Source of the DNA: an uncultured Bradyrhizobium sp.
Lineage (GTDB): Bacteria; Pseudomonadota; Alphaproteobacteria; Rhizobiales; Xanthobacteraceae
Assembly: GCF_947648125.1 (NCBI RefSeq)
Contig: NZ_CANSMR010000016.1
Span: 124,001-188,000 of the forward strand
DNA: 64,000 nt
Reading direction: 5' to 3'
Below, piece by piece: positions 23,925 through 33,329 of this stretch; positions within the stretch are counted from its first letter, which is position 1, and each line of letters begins with the position of its first letter. The notes beneath the pieces were generated by a model, which did not search any database, was not told the DNA's origin, and was given only the letters and a program-made list of their open reading frames with translations. The position numbers were made by a program, and so were the translations under genes.

Positions 23925-25823
23925 CTACTTCTTGGCCTTCGCCTTCTTTGCCTTGGCCTTCTTCGTCGTCCTGGCCTTGGCTTTCTTTGCCTTTGCGGCC
24001 TTTGCCTTCTTCGCTGATTTCTTGGCTGACTTCTTGGCCGATTTCTTCGCAGCTTTCTCGGGCGCCTTCTTGACCGCTTTCTTCTTCGAAGCCCCACCAG
24101 CCGCGCTGGGCTGTTGCGCCGCGCCGCCACCGCCTCCACCGCGCGTCGGACGCGGCGGCACCGGCTCTTCCATCCAGAAATCCAGCTCCTGCTCCTTGCC
24201 GCCGCCGGGCTTCCAGCCGTCGAGCGAATAGATCTGATCCGGATTGCCGCCGCTGCCGAGATATCCGCGCCAGGAATAGTGGTCGTAGACGCCGTTGATG
24301 TGCAGCGCATAGGCCTGGGCAAGCTGCTTGTTGCCGCTGACGATCACGAGATTCTCGTCGTTCTTCTGCGAGGCGGCGACCGAGAAATTGTGCGACCCGG
24401 TGATAACGGCGCAATTGTCGGAGAACGGATCGACCACGATGGTCTTGGAGTGAACGATCGCGATCATCCCCGCGTTGCGGATCTGCTGGACGCTGAATTC
24501 GACGTCGGCCCATGAGGGCTCATTGGTCGCGCTCACGCCATGCGGCAGCTGGACGTCGTCATGAAAGGATTGCTGCGGCGCGCCCGATTTGACGACCTGC
24601 CCGCCGACCGAAACAATGTCGCCGTTCTTGCTGGGCATCATGGTCGACACCACGCCGCGGACATAGATGTCGTTCTGCTGTGCGCGGTCCAGCAGCGCAT
24701 CCAGCAGCGGCGATTGACCCGGCATGAACATCAGAAACAGCGCGCCGTCCTTGGCGTTCTTGATCAGGTCCAGCACCGGCTTGAACTCCGCCTCGCCGTT
24801 GGTCGCAGCGAAGTAGACCGAAATGTTGCTGTCGCTGGTCGGAGTGGAATTCGACGTCTTCAGCGCGGGCGGCATGGCGTTGCCCGCGGCGACCAGCTTG
24901 CCCCACTGATCGAGATAGCGCTTGGCGATCACCGCATTCTCGATGATCAGCACGTTGTTGAGCTGCGTGCACAGCCCCGTGGTGGTCCAGTTGGTGCTGC
25001 CGGTCAGCACGCGGATGGCGTTGCCATGCGCGTCGCTCTCGACAACGAACTTGTTGTGGACGCTGGGCGACGACCTGCCCGCATTCGACAGATCGCGATG
25101 CTTGACGGTCAGGCCGGCGCTGCTGAGTTCGCCCGCGATGTTCGGCTTGGTCGCACTGCCATTGCCGAGCAGGACGTTGCCGCGGCTGCCGAACGGCTTC
25201 AGCGCGCCGACCAGCTCCTCGTCATTCATCTCGTAGATCGCAGCATGGATCTGGCTGCCGCGGAGATCGGCATCGTGCAGGAAGGCCAGGATCTCGTGCA
25301 GGGCGTCGCCTGAAAGGTAGCGCCGCGCCTGGTTGGCCGGGTCGGATAGGCCCTTGACGAAATTGCGCAGCGAGTCGTCGGACGTATCCCCCTGCACGAA
25401 GCGACTGACGATCTGGGACATCAGGGTGCCGCGGTTGAAATAGGCCGACAAGCCGCCGCCCGCATCGCCCGAAGCGACGGCCGGCGTCGTCCAGGCCGAC
25501 ACCGAGGCGGCATCCGGCGTGAACGTCCCGTTCGCGCCGCTCTTCATCGCGGTGACGCGATACGAGACATTGTCGGTGTCGACGACGCTGTGATCGGTCC
25601 AGATGCAGCGCCGGAACGGCGATTGCGTCGAGGAGATGCCGGCGTCCGCCACCGGCTTCTCGCCGGGCTTCGGCGGAATGCGGTTGGACAGCACTGTCGT
25701 CTGCTGCGTGATGTTGTTGCGCCGCTCGAGCTGGAAACCGACCCAGTCGTTGGACCAGGTGTCGGGCTGCCAGGCGATCAGGATATCATCGGCGTTCGCG
25801 TAAGCCTTGACATTGATTGTCAT
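23925..25823 (-). CDS. Phospholipase D-like protein with FN3-like front and histone H1-like tail
   Basis: 632 residues from ATG 25823 (GGGGAAATTGCG upstream; an in-frame start at 25862 would add 13). The order is a fibronectin-III-like beta domain (about 1-120; IAWQPDTWSNDWVGFQLER), then two PLD halves. HKD1 is HNKFVVESD with GSTNW (about residues 256-280; the D is one place later than in the strict HxKx4D). HKD2 is HSKTIVVDPFSDN with GSHNFS (about 458-480). A Gly/Pro linker and a tail of about 53 residues rich in Lys and Ala (KKSAKKSAKKSAKK type) follow. PLD proteins cut phosphodiesters of lipids or nucleic acids. The tail argues for nucleic acid binding, by analogy only. No signal peptide is seen. 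Confidence 0.9.
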   Translation of the reverse strand: MTINVKAYANADDILIAWQPDTWSNDWVGFQLERRNNITQQTTVLSNRIPPKPGEKPVADAGISSTQSPFRRCIWTDHSVVDTDNVSYRVTAMKSGANGTFTPDAASVSAWTTPAVASGDAGGGLSAYFNRGTLMSQIVSRFVQGDTSDDSLRNFVKGLSDPANQARRYLSGDALHEILAFLHDADLRGSQIHAAIYEMNDEELVGALKPFGSRGNVLLGNGSATKPNIAGELSSAGLTVKHRDLSNAGRSSPSVHNKFVVESDAHGNAIRVLTGSTNWTTTGLCTQLNNVLIIENAVIAKRYLDQWGKLVAAGNAMPPALKTSNSTPTSDSNISVYFAATNGEAEFKPVLDLIKNAKDGALFLMFMPGQSPLLDALLDRAQQNDIYVRGVVSTMMPSKNGDIVSVGGQVVKSGAPQQSFHDDVQLPHGVSATNEPSWADVEFSVQQIRNAGMIAIVHSKTIVVDPFSDNCAVITGSHNFSVAASQKNDENLVIVSGNKQLAQAYALHINGVYDHYSWRGYLGSGGNPDQIYSLDGWKPGGGKEQELDFWMEEPVPPRPTRGGGGGGAAQQPSAAGGASKKKAVKKAPEKAAKKSAKKSAKKSAKKAKAAKAKKAKARTTKKAKAKKAKAKK

Positions 25824-25947
25824 CGCAATTTCCCCGAGGCTGGGTATCGGCCCGTCGGACAATACTCCGCTAACCTTGGGTAGTTTGTGAAATAGACGAC
25901 AACTATTCCTGCAAATCGGCGCGGCGCGGCGCGCCGGGCATCGAGCC

Positions 25948-26235
25948 CTAATCGAACGCCAGTCCTAGCCGCTTCTGCTTCTTCCATACGATGCGGGACG
26001 GCCACCGCTGGCCGTCAACGCCGAGGGTGAAGCGGTCGGGAAACCACAGCGGTGAGTTGACTTCGATGCAGGCGCCCTGAGGCGAGAGATTCCGGACCGT
26101 GCAGGCGATCACTTCATTGCCGAACTCGATCGCTCCCGACTTGAGGACGCGGCGGCGTGCGCCGGAACGGCGCTTCTCGGTCGGCATTGGCTGTTGCGCG
26201 CTGGCCGGTGCGGGCCTGCTATGGTCGTCGGCCAT
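25948..26235 (-). CDS. PilZ-domain protein, single domain
   Basis: 95 residues from ATG 26235. The arginine cluster KRRSGARRRVLK contains an RxxxR, and VRNLSPQGACIEV provides NxSxxG, so c-di-GMP binding is likely. It ends VWKKQKRLGLAFD, as PilZ proteins often do. It is the second PilZ protein in the window. It has no operon partner in view. Confidence 0.85.
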   Translation of the reverse strand: MADDHSRPAPASAQQPMPTEKRRSGARRRVLKSGAIEFGNEVIACTVRNLSPQGACIEVNSPLWFPDRFTLGVDGQRWPSRIVWKKQKRLGLAFD

Positions 26236-26509
26236 GGGCCCGTCGCGGTAGGTACACAAACTGGCGGCCAGACTACGACGCAATACTAACGGGAACCTTA
26301 AGACGGCCGAATTGGTATGCCAGGGCGTGCCGACCGGCTGGTCAGGTACGCACGGTATCGCGAAGCTCGCATCACCTCATCGTGTCTTCCGGCTGTGGTG
26401 CGGTTCACAGGCCGCGATCGCCGACCGTGGTAATCTTGACCCGTTGGAAAATTCCGGCCGCACATTTCGCGGCGCTCGCATTTCGAGATTAATGAGTTGG
26501 AGATAGGCG

Positions 26510-26830
26510 ATGACGATTGCGGATCGCAATCGGATTGCCGGTCGCAATCAGATTGTCGGCAATACCGCGCCTGATCATGGCGCCTCTGTCCTCGAGCACG
26601 GCGACGACGCGGCTCATTGCAGCAACGGGCTCAATGCACAGAAATTCTTCGATGCGACGCCCGACGAGCGCGCGATCTACCGGCGATGGATTCGCAGCGC
26701 GATCGTAGCGTGCGGATTGCTGGCGTTCGCCGCGGGAGCAATGGTCTGGATCAACGGTGCCGGTGTCGGCCAGACCCAGCTCTCGAGCCTGCCCAGCACG
26801 AGCAACGCGAAATCAGGCCATGCGAACTAG
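26510..26830 (+). CDS. Small membrane protein
   Basis: 106 residues from ATG 26510 with GGAG about nine bases upstream. The N-terminal 60 residues are charged and hydrophilic (FFDATPDERAIYRRWIR). One transmembrane helix (SAIVACGLLAFAAGAMVWI, 63-81) and a short Ser/Asn-rich tail follow. No recognised family. Confidence 0.65.
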   Translation: MTIADRNRIAGRNQIVGNTAPDHGASVLEHGDDAAHCSNGLNAQKFFDATPDERAIYRRWIRSAIVACGLLAFAAGAMVWINGAGVGQTQLSSLPSTSNAKSGHAN

Positions 26831-26864
26831 CGACCGCCCTCGCGGAGCGACTGCGCGAAACGTA

Positions 26865-26890
26865 AACGGCCGGGACAAGTCCCGGCCGTT
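26865..26890. terminator. Hairpin between convergent genes
   Basis: AACGGCCGGGAC and GTCCCGGCCGTT are perfect inverted arms with AA between; the practical loop is about six bases. Read in the minus direction it is followed by TTTACG. It lies just past the stop of the solute-binding protein gene. Confidence 0.65.
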
Positions 26891-26912
26891 AGTGTCGCGT
26901 GAAGTCTAAAGC

Positions 26913-28532
26913 CTACTCGGACTTGTCGACATTCCAGAAGATCGGGGTCGCGGGACCGTCGAGCACACCGCTCAGCGACTTTCGCCAGGCGCTCGGACCC
27001 TGATACTGACCGAGAGGAATGTAGATGACCTGCTCGTAGGCTTCCTTCTGGATATCGGCCGCGATCTTCTTCTGCTCGTCGAGCGACGGCGCGCGGACGA
27101 AGGCATCCTTCAGCTGTTCGATCTTCGGATCGTCGGCCCAACCGAACCATCCGCCATTCTTGCCCTGGCCGCCAATCGAGAGGTTGGAGATCGGGTTGGA
27201 GACGTCGGCACTGACCCAGTTGGTGAAGAACATGTTCCAGCCGCCATCCTTCGGCGCCTTCTGGCTGGCGCGGCGGGTCACCACGGTCTGCCAGTCGGTG
27301 GCCTGCAGGTCGACCTTGAAGCCGGCGTCGCGCAGTTGCTGGGCGACAACAACCGGCTGCGCCTTGAGCGTCGTGACGTCGCCGGGCGCCATGATGACGA
27401 CGGGCGTGCCGTCATAACCCGACTCGGCAAGCGCCTTCTTGGCCGCCGCCATGTCGCCACCCTTCAACAAGGTCTCACCGCCGACCTCGGACGCGAACGG
27501 CGTGTCGCAGATGAAGAAGGCGACGCAGGTCTTGTAATACTTGGGATTGCCGACCAGCGCGTCGAGCACCTGCTTCTGGTTGATCGCCATCAGCGCCGCT
27601 TGGCGAACCTTGATGTTGTCGAACGGCGGATAGAGGAAGTTCATGCGGCCGAGCGTCTGGAAGCCGAACTTGTTCAGCGTCTCGACCTTCAGGTCCTTGT
27701 CGCCTTCCAGGATCGACAACGTGTCGAACGACGGGTTCTCCAGGAAATCGATGTCGCCGGACTGCAGTGCATTCATCGCAGTCTGCGCGTCGGCCATCGT
27801 GACCCACTCGACGCGGTCAACCTTCACGACCTTGCCGCCCGCGGTCCAGCTCGCCGGCTCCTTGCGCGGCACGTAGTCCGTGTTCTTGACATAGACCGCC
27901 TTCACGCCAGGCTGGAATTCGGCCTGAACGAATTTGAACGGGCCCGAGCCGATCTGCTCCGGGATCGGCTTGTCCGGCGGCGTCTCGGCCAGCCGCTTCG
28001 GCATCATGAAGGCAACGCGCGACGACGGCTTGCCGATCGAATCCAGCACCAGGCCGTAGGGCTCCTTCAGCTTCAGCGTGATCGTCTTCGCATCGGTCGC
28101 CTCTAGGCTCGCCGTAAAGTCCATCAGCTTCTGGCCCATGCCGTCGACCTTGGCCCAGCGCTTCAGCGAAGCGACGCAATCTTCGGCGGTCACCGGCGTT
28201 CCATCATGCCACTTCAAGCCGTCGCGCAGCGTGAACGTGTAAGTGAGCTTGTCGTCGGACACCTTCCAGTCCGCCATCTGCGGCTGGATCTTGAAGTTGG
28301 AGTCGGTCGCCACCAGCGTGTCGTAGACCATGTAGCCATGATCTCGCGTGATATAGGCGGTGGTCAGGATCGGATCGATGACGCGCAGATCCGAATGCAT
28401 CACCGCGGTGATGGTTTTGCCCGCGGCCATGGCCGGCGGCGCAAAGGACAATTCCTGCGGCGCGAACGACAGCGCGAGCGCCGTCAACGCAGCCGCTAGC
28501 GTGCGGTGCTTCCAACGCGAGATAGGGAACAT
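26913..28532 (-). CDS. Peptide/substrate-binding protein of an ABC importer
   Basis: 539 residues. A signal peptide (hydrophobic 10-32, cleavage AMAA near 35) leads the mature SBP_bac_5 fold: VMHSDLRVIDPILTTAY, LRDGLKWHDGTPVTAEDC, LKLKEPYGLVLD and IGSGPFKFVQ are the recurring segments. It binds peptides or similar ligands in the periplasm. It is divergent from the M20 peptidase gene (270 bp between starts) and probably supplies the permeases at 33330-35162, for which no other binding protein is adjacent. Confidence 0.93.
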   Translation of the reverse strand: MFPISRWKHRTLAAALTALALSFAPQELSFAPPAMAAGKTITAVMHSDLRVIDPILTTAYITRDHGYMVYDTLVATDSNFKIQPQMADWKVSDDKLTYTFTLRDGLKWHDGTPVTAEDCVASLKRWAKVDGMGQKLMDFTASLEATDAKTITLKLKEPYGLVLDSIGKPSSRVAFMMPKRLAETPPDKPIPEQIGSGPFKFVQAEFQPGVKAVYVKNTDYVPRKEPASWTAGGKVVKVDRVEWVTMADAQTAMNALQSGDIDFLENPSFDTLSILEGDKDLKVETLNKFGFQTLGRMNFLYPPFDNIKVRQAALMAINQKQVLDALVGNPKYYKTCVAFFICDTPFASEVGGETLLKGGDMAAAKKALAESGYDGTPVVIMAPGDVTTLKAQPVVVAQQLRDAGFKVDLQATDWQTVVTRRASQKAPKDGGWNMFFTNWVSADVSNPISNLSIGGQGKNGGWFGWADDPKIEQLKDAFVRAPSLDEQKKIAADIQKEAYEQVIYIPLGQYQGPSAWRKSLSGVLDGPATPIFWNVDKSE

Positions 28533-28801
28533 GCAATCTCTCCTGACGTGTAACTGGTCAAAGCCGGCTTATTCGTTATGCATGCGGTTCGTTATTTAGG
28601 CGAACTAACATGCTGTATGGCTTGTGAAATCGAGACTTGCATCAAGCGCAATGCGCGTCAATCGGTTTCCGGCAGGATCGAACGTATACGAACGAATGAG
28701 CGGCAGGTTCAGCGCATTTGACTTTACAAACTCGTCTTCCGAGCTTTTCGTACGGCACGCGAACGCGTATCGGCGCGAACAAACAACAAGAGAGAAAAGA
28801 C

Positions 28802-29932
28802 ATGAACCCCGCCAATCTTCCTTTTGATTCCGAAGCGATGCTGCAGGGGCTGCGCAGCTGGGTGGAATGCGAGAGCCCGACCTGGGATGCGGCCGCGGTG
28901 GAGCGCATGCTCGACCTCGCCGCGCGCGAGATGGCGATCATGGGCGCGACGATCGAACGCATCGCGGGACGCCAGGGCTTTGCCGGCTGCGTCCGCGCCC
29001 GTTTTCCCCATCCGAAACAGGGCCAGCCCGGCATCCTCATCGCCGGCCATCTGGACACCGTGCACCCGGTCGGCACCATCGAAAAGCTGGCGTGGCGGCG
29101 CGAAGGCAACAAGTGCTTCGGGCCCGGCATCTTCGACATGAAGGGCGGAAACTATCTGTCGATCGAGGCGATCCGTCAGTTGGCGCGCGCCTCCTTCACG
29201 ACACCGCTGCCGATCACCGTGCTGTTCACGCCCGATGAAGAGGTCGGCACGCCGTCGACGCGCGACATCATCGAGGCCGAAGCCGCACGCAACAAATACG
29301 TGCTGGTGCCGGAGCCCGGCCGGCCGAACAACGGCGTCGTCACCGGCCGCTACGCGATCGCGCGCTTCAATCTGGAAGCTGTCGGCAAGCCGAGCCATGC
29401 AGGTGCGACGCTGTCCTCCGGCCGTTCCGCGATCCGCGAAATGGCCCGGCAAATCATTGCCATCGACGGCATGACCACCGAGGACTGCACCTTCTCGGTC
29501 GGCATCGTGCATGGCGGCCAATGGGTCAATTGCGTCGCAACGACCTGCACCGGCGAAGCGCTCAGCATGGCCAAGCGGCAGGCCGATCTCGACCGCGGCG
29601 TCGAGCGCATGCTGGCGCTGTCGGGCACCGCCAACGACGTCACCTTCAAGGTGACGCGCGGCGTCACGCGCCCGGTGTGGGAGCCGGATGCCGGCACGAT
29701 GGCCCTCTATGAAAAGGCCAAGGGCCTCGCTGCTGCGATGGGCCTCGATCTGCCGCATGGCAGCGCCGGCGGCGGATCGGACGGCAACTTCACCGGTGCA
29801 ATGGGCATCCCGACCCTCGACGGCCTCGGCGTTCGCGGCGCCGATGCGCATACGCTCAACGAACATATCGAAGTCGAGAGCCTCGCCGAGCGCGGCCGCC
29901 TGATGGCCGCACTGCTGGCGACGCTCGATTAA
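28802..29932 (+). CDS. M20 metallopeptidase, glutamate carboxypeptidase (CPG2)-like
   Basis: 376 residues from ATG 28802 (GAGAGAAAAGAC upstream). It has the M20 metal ligands GHLDTVHP and GPGIFDMKGG, the catalytic glutamate in FTPDEEVGTPST, and the late histidine ligand region GVRGADAHTLNEHIEVES. CPG2-like enzymes remove a C-terminal amino acid from acylated or peptidyl substrates. It stands first in the rightward cluster, just before the riboswitch, and was probably transcribed from its own promoter. Confidence 0.93.
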   Translation: MNPANLPFDSEAMLQGLRSWVECESPTWDAAAVERMLDLAAREMAIMGATIERIAGRQGFAGCVRARFPHPKQGQPGILIAGHLDTVHPVGTIEKLAWRREGNKCFGPGIFDMKGGNYLSIEAIRQLARASFTTPLPITVLFTPDEEVGTPSTRDIIEAEAARNKYVLVPEPGRPNNGVVTGRYAIARFNLEAVGKPSHAGATLSSGRSAIREMARQIIAIDGMTTEDCTFSVGIVHGGQWVNCVATTCTGEALSMAKRQADLDRGVERMLALSGTANDVTFKVTRGVTRPVWEPDAGTMALYEKAKGLAAAMGLDLPHGSAGGGSDGNFTGAMGIPTLDGLGVRGADAHTLNEHIEVESLAERGRLMAALLATLD

Positions 29933-30029
29933 CTCGATTTGCACTGCACAACACGTTGGCACTGCCGGATCGAAATTTAGCCTTGTCCAATTTTTTGGCT
30001 TCGCCTACGGTCCGGCCGTCCAACGCGAC

Positions 30030-30258
30030 GATGCGGGAGAGATCGAAGCGACAACATTGGTGTTGTTGCTTCGGCGCCGACGGAGCAACCGCCCCGGAAA
30101 CTCTCAGGCAAAAGGACTGTATCGTCAGGACGATCTGGAGAGAGACGGCATGGCCAAATGGAAACGGCCATGACGTCCACCGAAGGGGATAGTCTGCTTT
30201 TGGGCCGAGGCCCGATGCGGATCAAGCTCTCAGGTACCGTGACAGATGGGGCGTCGAA
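30030..30258 (+). promoter_or_regulatory. Tandem glycine riboswitch
   Basis: Aptamer 1: GCGGGAGAGATC (from 30033), GCCGACGGAGCAACCGCCCC, GGAAACTCTCAGGCAAAAGGAC (to 30117). Linker of about 17 bases. Aptamer 2: CTGGAGAGAGACGG (from 30135), CACCGAAGGGG (to 30188), AGCTCTCAGG and TACCGTGACAGATGGGG (to 30251). These are the conserved blocks of the two cooperative glycine aptamers. A G-C-rich hairpin around CCGGTTTCACCGG (30269-30281) follows and may be the switch. It precedes the D-amino-acid dehydrogenase gene, so that gene and those behind it probably rise or fall with glycine. Confidence 0.92.
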
Positions 30259-30315
30259 GCTGCCGGTTTCACCGGTGGTTCGGCGACTCTAACCCACGGG
30301 AGCCTGAAGACCACC

Positions 30316-31623
30316 ATGCCTCACATCGCAATCATTGGCGCCGGCATCACCGGCGTGACGACGGCCTATGCCCTGCTCGAACGCGGCTACCGGGTGACTG
30401 TCCTCGACAGACATCGCTACGCCGCGATGGAAACCTCATTCGCCAACGGCGGACAGCTTTCCGCCAGCAACGCGGAGGTGTGGAACAGCGCGGCGACCAT
30501 TCTCAAGGGACTGCGCTGGATGCTCAGAAGCGACGCGCCGCTGCTGATGAATCCGAAGCCGAGCTGGCACAAATACTCTTGGATCGGCGAGTTCGTCGGC
30601 CACATCGGCCGCTATAGCACCAACACCATCGAGACCACGCGGCTCGCAATCGAAGCGCGCAAGCATCTGTTCTCGATCGCCCAGCGCGAGAACATCGCCT
30701 TCGATCTCGAACGCCGCGGCATTCTGCACGTCTATCACGACAAGGCCGGCTTCGAGGCGGGCCTGCGCGTCAACACGCTGCTGCAGCAAGGCGGGCTCGA
30801 CCGCCGGCCGGTGACGGCGGACGAAATCCGCAGCATCGAACCCGCGCTGCAGACGGCCTGCTATGGCGGATTCTTCACGCCGTCGGACGCGACCGGCGAT
30901 ATCCATAAGTTCACGCGCGGCCTCGCCGACGCCTGCGTCCGTCGCGGCGCGAGCTTCGTCCACGAAGCCGACGTCGACGCGATCGCGCGCGGCGATGACG
31001 GTTTCCGCATCACCTGGAACCAAGCCGCTTCGCACGATGCTGAGGTCGCGACGCGACATGAGTTGCAGGCGGACGGCATCGTGATTTGCGCAGGCGTCGC
31101 GAGCCGCCACTTCGCAGGCCTGCTCAACGACCGCGTCAACGTCTATCCGGTGAAGGGCTATTCGATCACCGTGCAGCTCGATGCGCCGCAAAGTCGGGAC
31201 GCTGCGCCAACCGTCAGCCTGCTCGATGAAGCCGCGAAGATCGTCACCAGCCGGCTCGGCGCCGACCGCTTCCGCGTCGCCGGCACGGCCGAGTTCAACG
31301 GCTTCAACCGCGACATTCGCGCCGACCGCATCCAGCCGCTGGTGGATTGGGTGCGGCAGCATTTCCCCGGCGTCGACACGTCGAAAGTCGTGCCATGGGC
31401 GGGCCTGCGCCCGATGATGCCGAACATGATGCCGGTGGTGCGCGCCGGACGGATTCCGGGCGTGTTCTACAACACCGGCCACGGTCATCTCGGCTGGACG
31501 TTGTCGGCCGCGACGGCGCAGATGGTCGCAGGGGCGATCGATGACTGGCGCGACCTCGACACGCCTTCAATGGTGCCGTCGCAGGTCGATGCGACCGAGA
31601 CCGCCCGCGCAGCTTTCCCCTAA
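30316..31623 (+). CDS. dadA: D-amino-acid dehydrogenase (DadA-type FAD oxidoreductase)
   Basis: 435 residues. GAGITG (8-13) and VLDRHRYAAMETSFANGGQLSA give the FAD-binding start with the DadA-type loop. A later FYNTGHGHLGWTLSAATAQ is the C-terminal flavin motif. It deaminates D-amino acids to 2-oxoacids and passes electrons to the respiratory chain at the inner membrane. It sits directly behind the glycine riboswitch, about 60 bp from it. GGGAG about 13 bases upstream is the probable ribosome site. Confidence 0.92.
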   Translation: MPHIAIIGAGITGVTTAYALLERGYRVTVLDRHRYAAMETSFANGGQLSASNAEVWNSAATILKGLRWMLRSDAPLLMNPKPSWHKYSWIGEFVGHIGRYSTNTIETTRLAIEARKHLFSIAQRENIAFDLERRGILHVYHDKAGFEAGLRVNTLLQQGGLDRRPVTADEIRSIEPALQTACYGGFFTPSDATGDIHKFTRGLADACVRRGASFVHEADVDAIARGDDGFRITWNQAASHDAEVATRHELQADGIVICAGVASRHFAGLLNDRVNVYPVKGYSITVQLDAPQSRDAAPTVSLLDEAAKIVTSRLGADRFRVAGTAEFNGFNRDIRADRIQPLVDWVRQHFPGVDTSKVVPWAGLRPMMPNMMPVVRAGRIPGVFYNTGHGHLGWTLSAATAQMVAGAIDDWRDLDTPSMVPSQVDATETARAAFP

Positions 31624-31749
31624 TTATCCGGCCGAAGAGGAAGAATATGTGCGTATTTGCGTGCGGCCAAGTTGGAATTCGCTGAGAAACACCGCATGAC
31701 AAAGACTAGCGTCACGATGGGGAAAAGCGCTTCAGCGCGGGAGGGGACA

Positions 31750-33066
31750 ATGCGCATTGGGGTAGCGGGCACGCGCGAGACGCTGACCAAGCCGGATCAG
31801 GTTGCTGCAGAGCTGTGCGCGGCCGTCGATCGAAACTTCGACGATCAGGTCGCGTTCCTGTCGCGCATGGTGCAGTTCCGCAGCTTACGCGGACAGGAAG
31901 CGCCGCAACAACATTGGCTGGCCGAGCAATTCGCAAAGCGCCGCTACGACGTCGATACGTTCAGCCTTGCCGACGTCAACCTGATGAGCCATCCGAAGGC
32001 TGCACCAATGGACGGCATCGATCTTGCTGGATCGCAACAGGTCGTTGCGACGCTCAACAGCAAAGGCAGCGGACGCAGCCTGATCCTGCAAGGTCATATC
32101 GACGTGGTGCCGGAGGGGCCCGCTGATCTTTGGGACCAACCGCCGTTCTCGGGCGCCGTGCACGACGGCTGGATGTTCGGGCGTGGCGCGCAGGACATGA
32201 AGGCCGGTGTCTCGGCAATGATCTTCGCGCTCGATGCGATCCGCGATGCCGGCTATGCCCCGGGCGGCCGCGTCCATCTGCAGACCGTGACCGAGGAAGA
32301 GAGCACCGGCAACGGCGCACTGTCGACTTTGATGCGCGGCTATCGCGCCGACGCTTGCCTCATTCCCGAGCCGACCGGACACACGCTCACGCGCGCCCAG
32401 GTCGGCGCCGTCTGGTTTCGCCTGCGCGTCCGCGGCACGCCGGTGCATGTCGCCTATTCCGAGGCCGGTACCAGCGCCATCCTGTCGGCGATGCACCTGG
32501 TGCGCGCCTTTCAGGATTATACCAAGGCGCTCAATGCCCGGGCGCTCGACAACAGCTGGTTCCGCAGCGTCAAGAATCCGATCAAGTTCAACGTCGGGAT
32601 CATCAAGGGCGGCGATTGGGCCAGTTCGACCGCGGCCTGGTGCGAGCTGGATTGCCGGCTTGGTCTCTTGCCGGGCGAAACACCGCAGCAGGCGATGCGC
32701 GGCATCGAGGAATGCCTGACCGAAGCGCACAAGGCCGACGACTTCCTGTCCGACAATCCGGCCGAGCTGGTGTGGAGTGGTTTTCAGGCAGACGCGGCGG
32801 TGTGCGAGCCCGGCAGCGAAGCGGAAGCAGCTTTGTCGGCCGCCCATCATTCCATCTTCCAGGCGCCAATGCAGGAGCGCCTGTCTACGGCCGTCAACGA
32901 CACCCGCTATTATTGCGTCGACTACGGCATCCCTGCCCTTTGCTATGGTCCGTACGGTATCGGCCCGCATGCGTTCAACGAACGTGTCGAGCTCGACAGC
33001 CTTCGCAGGACCACGCAGAGCATCGCATTGTTCGTCGCCAACTGGTGCGGCGTGATGAAAGCGTGA
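31750..33066 (+). CDS. M20 deacylase (ArgE/DapE family)
   Basis: 438 residues from ATG 31750, chosen for the strong GGGAGGGGACA just upstream; longer starts at 31657, 31696 and 31717 exist. Metal motifs are LQGHIDVVPEG and GRGAQDMKAG, the acid/base EE is in TVTEEESTGNG, and the final ligand is GPHAFNERVEL. ArgE/DapE enzymes remove N-acyl groups from amino acids. It stands 126 bp after dadA, so it is likely in the same riboswitch-controlled message. Confidence 0.92.
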   Translation: MRIGVAGTRETLTKPDQVAAELCAAVDRNFDDQVAFLSRMVQFRSLRGQEAPQQHWLAEQFAKRRYDVDTFSLADVNLMSHPKAAPMDGIDLAGSQQVVATLNSKGSGRSLILQGHIDVVPEGPADLWDQPPFSGAVHDGWMFGRGAQDMKAGVSAMIFALDAIRDAGYAPGGRVHLQTVTEEESTGNGALSTLMRGYRADACLIPEPTGHTLTRAQVGAVWFRLRVRGTPVHVAYSEAGTSAILSAMHLVRAFQDYTKALNARALDNSWFRSVKNPIKFNVGIIKGGDWASSTAAWCELDCRLGLLPGETPQQAMRGIEECLTEAHKADDFLSDNPAELVWSGFQADAAVCEPGSEAEAALSAAHHSIFQAPMQERLSTAVNDTRYYCVDYGIPALCYGPYGIGPHAFNERVELDSLRRTTQSIALFVANWCGVMKA

Positions 33067-33329
33067 ATGGACTTGTCGTTTCAGGTCGGTGGCACATGGC
33101 AACATGTGCAATTCGAAATAGCAGCTTCAGACCAAGGGAGGCGTCCAACGGCCTGAACCGCGCCTTGATATACCGTCGCCATTGGCACAGTATTTGCCTG
33201 CAAATTCATCACGTTCGCTCTGGCTTTGAGACAAGACGCAGAAGCGCATGAGACACATCACGGGGACACCATGAGTATGATGCGGCCCAGCCTTCGCTTC
33301 ACACCATCTGGCGGCAGGAGATAGCAACG

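Noticed and set aside
24000-24120. Repeated units in the Lys-tail coding region, CRISPR-like at first sight
   Set aside because: The units are within a coding frame, lack equal spacers and are explained by Lys/Ala codon repeats.
23654-25947. Genomic island anchored at tRNA-Leu
   Set aside because: No integrase, no direct repeat of the tRNA end found in the neighbourhood, and GC looks normal.
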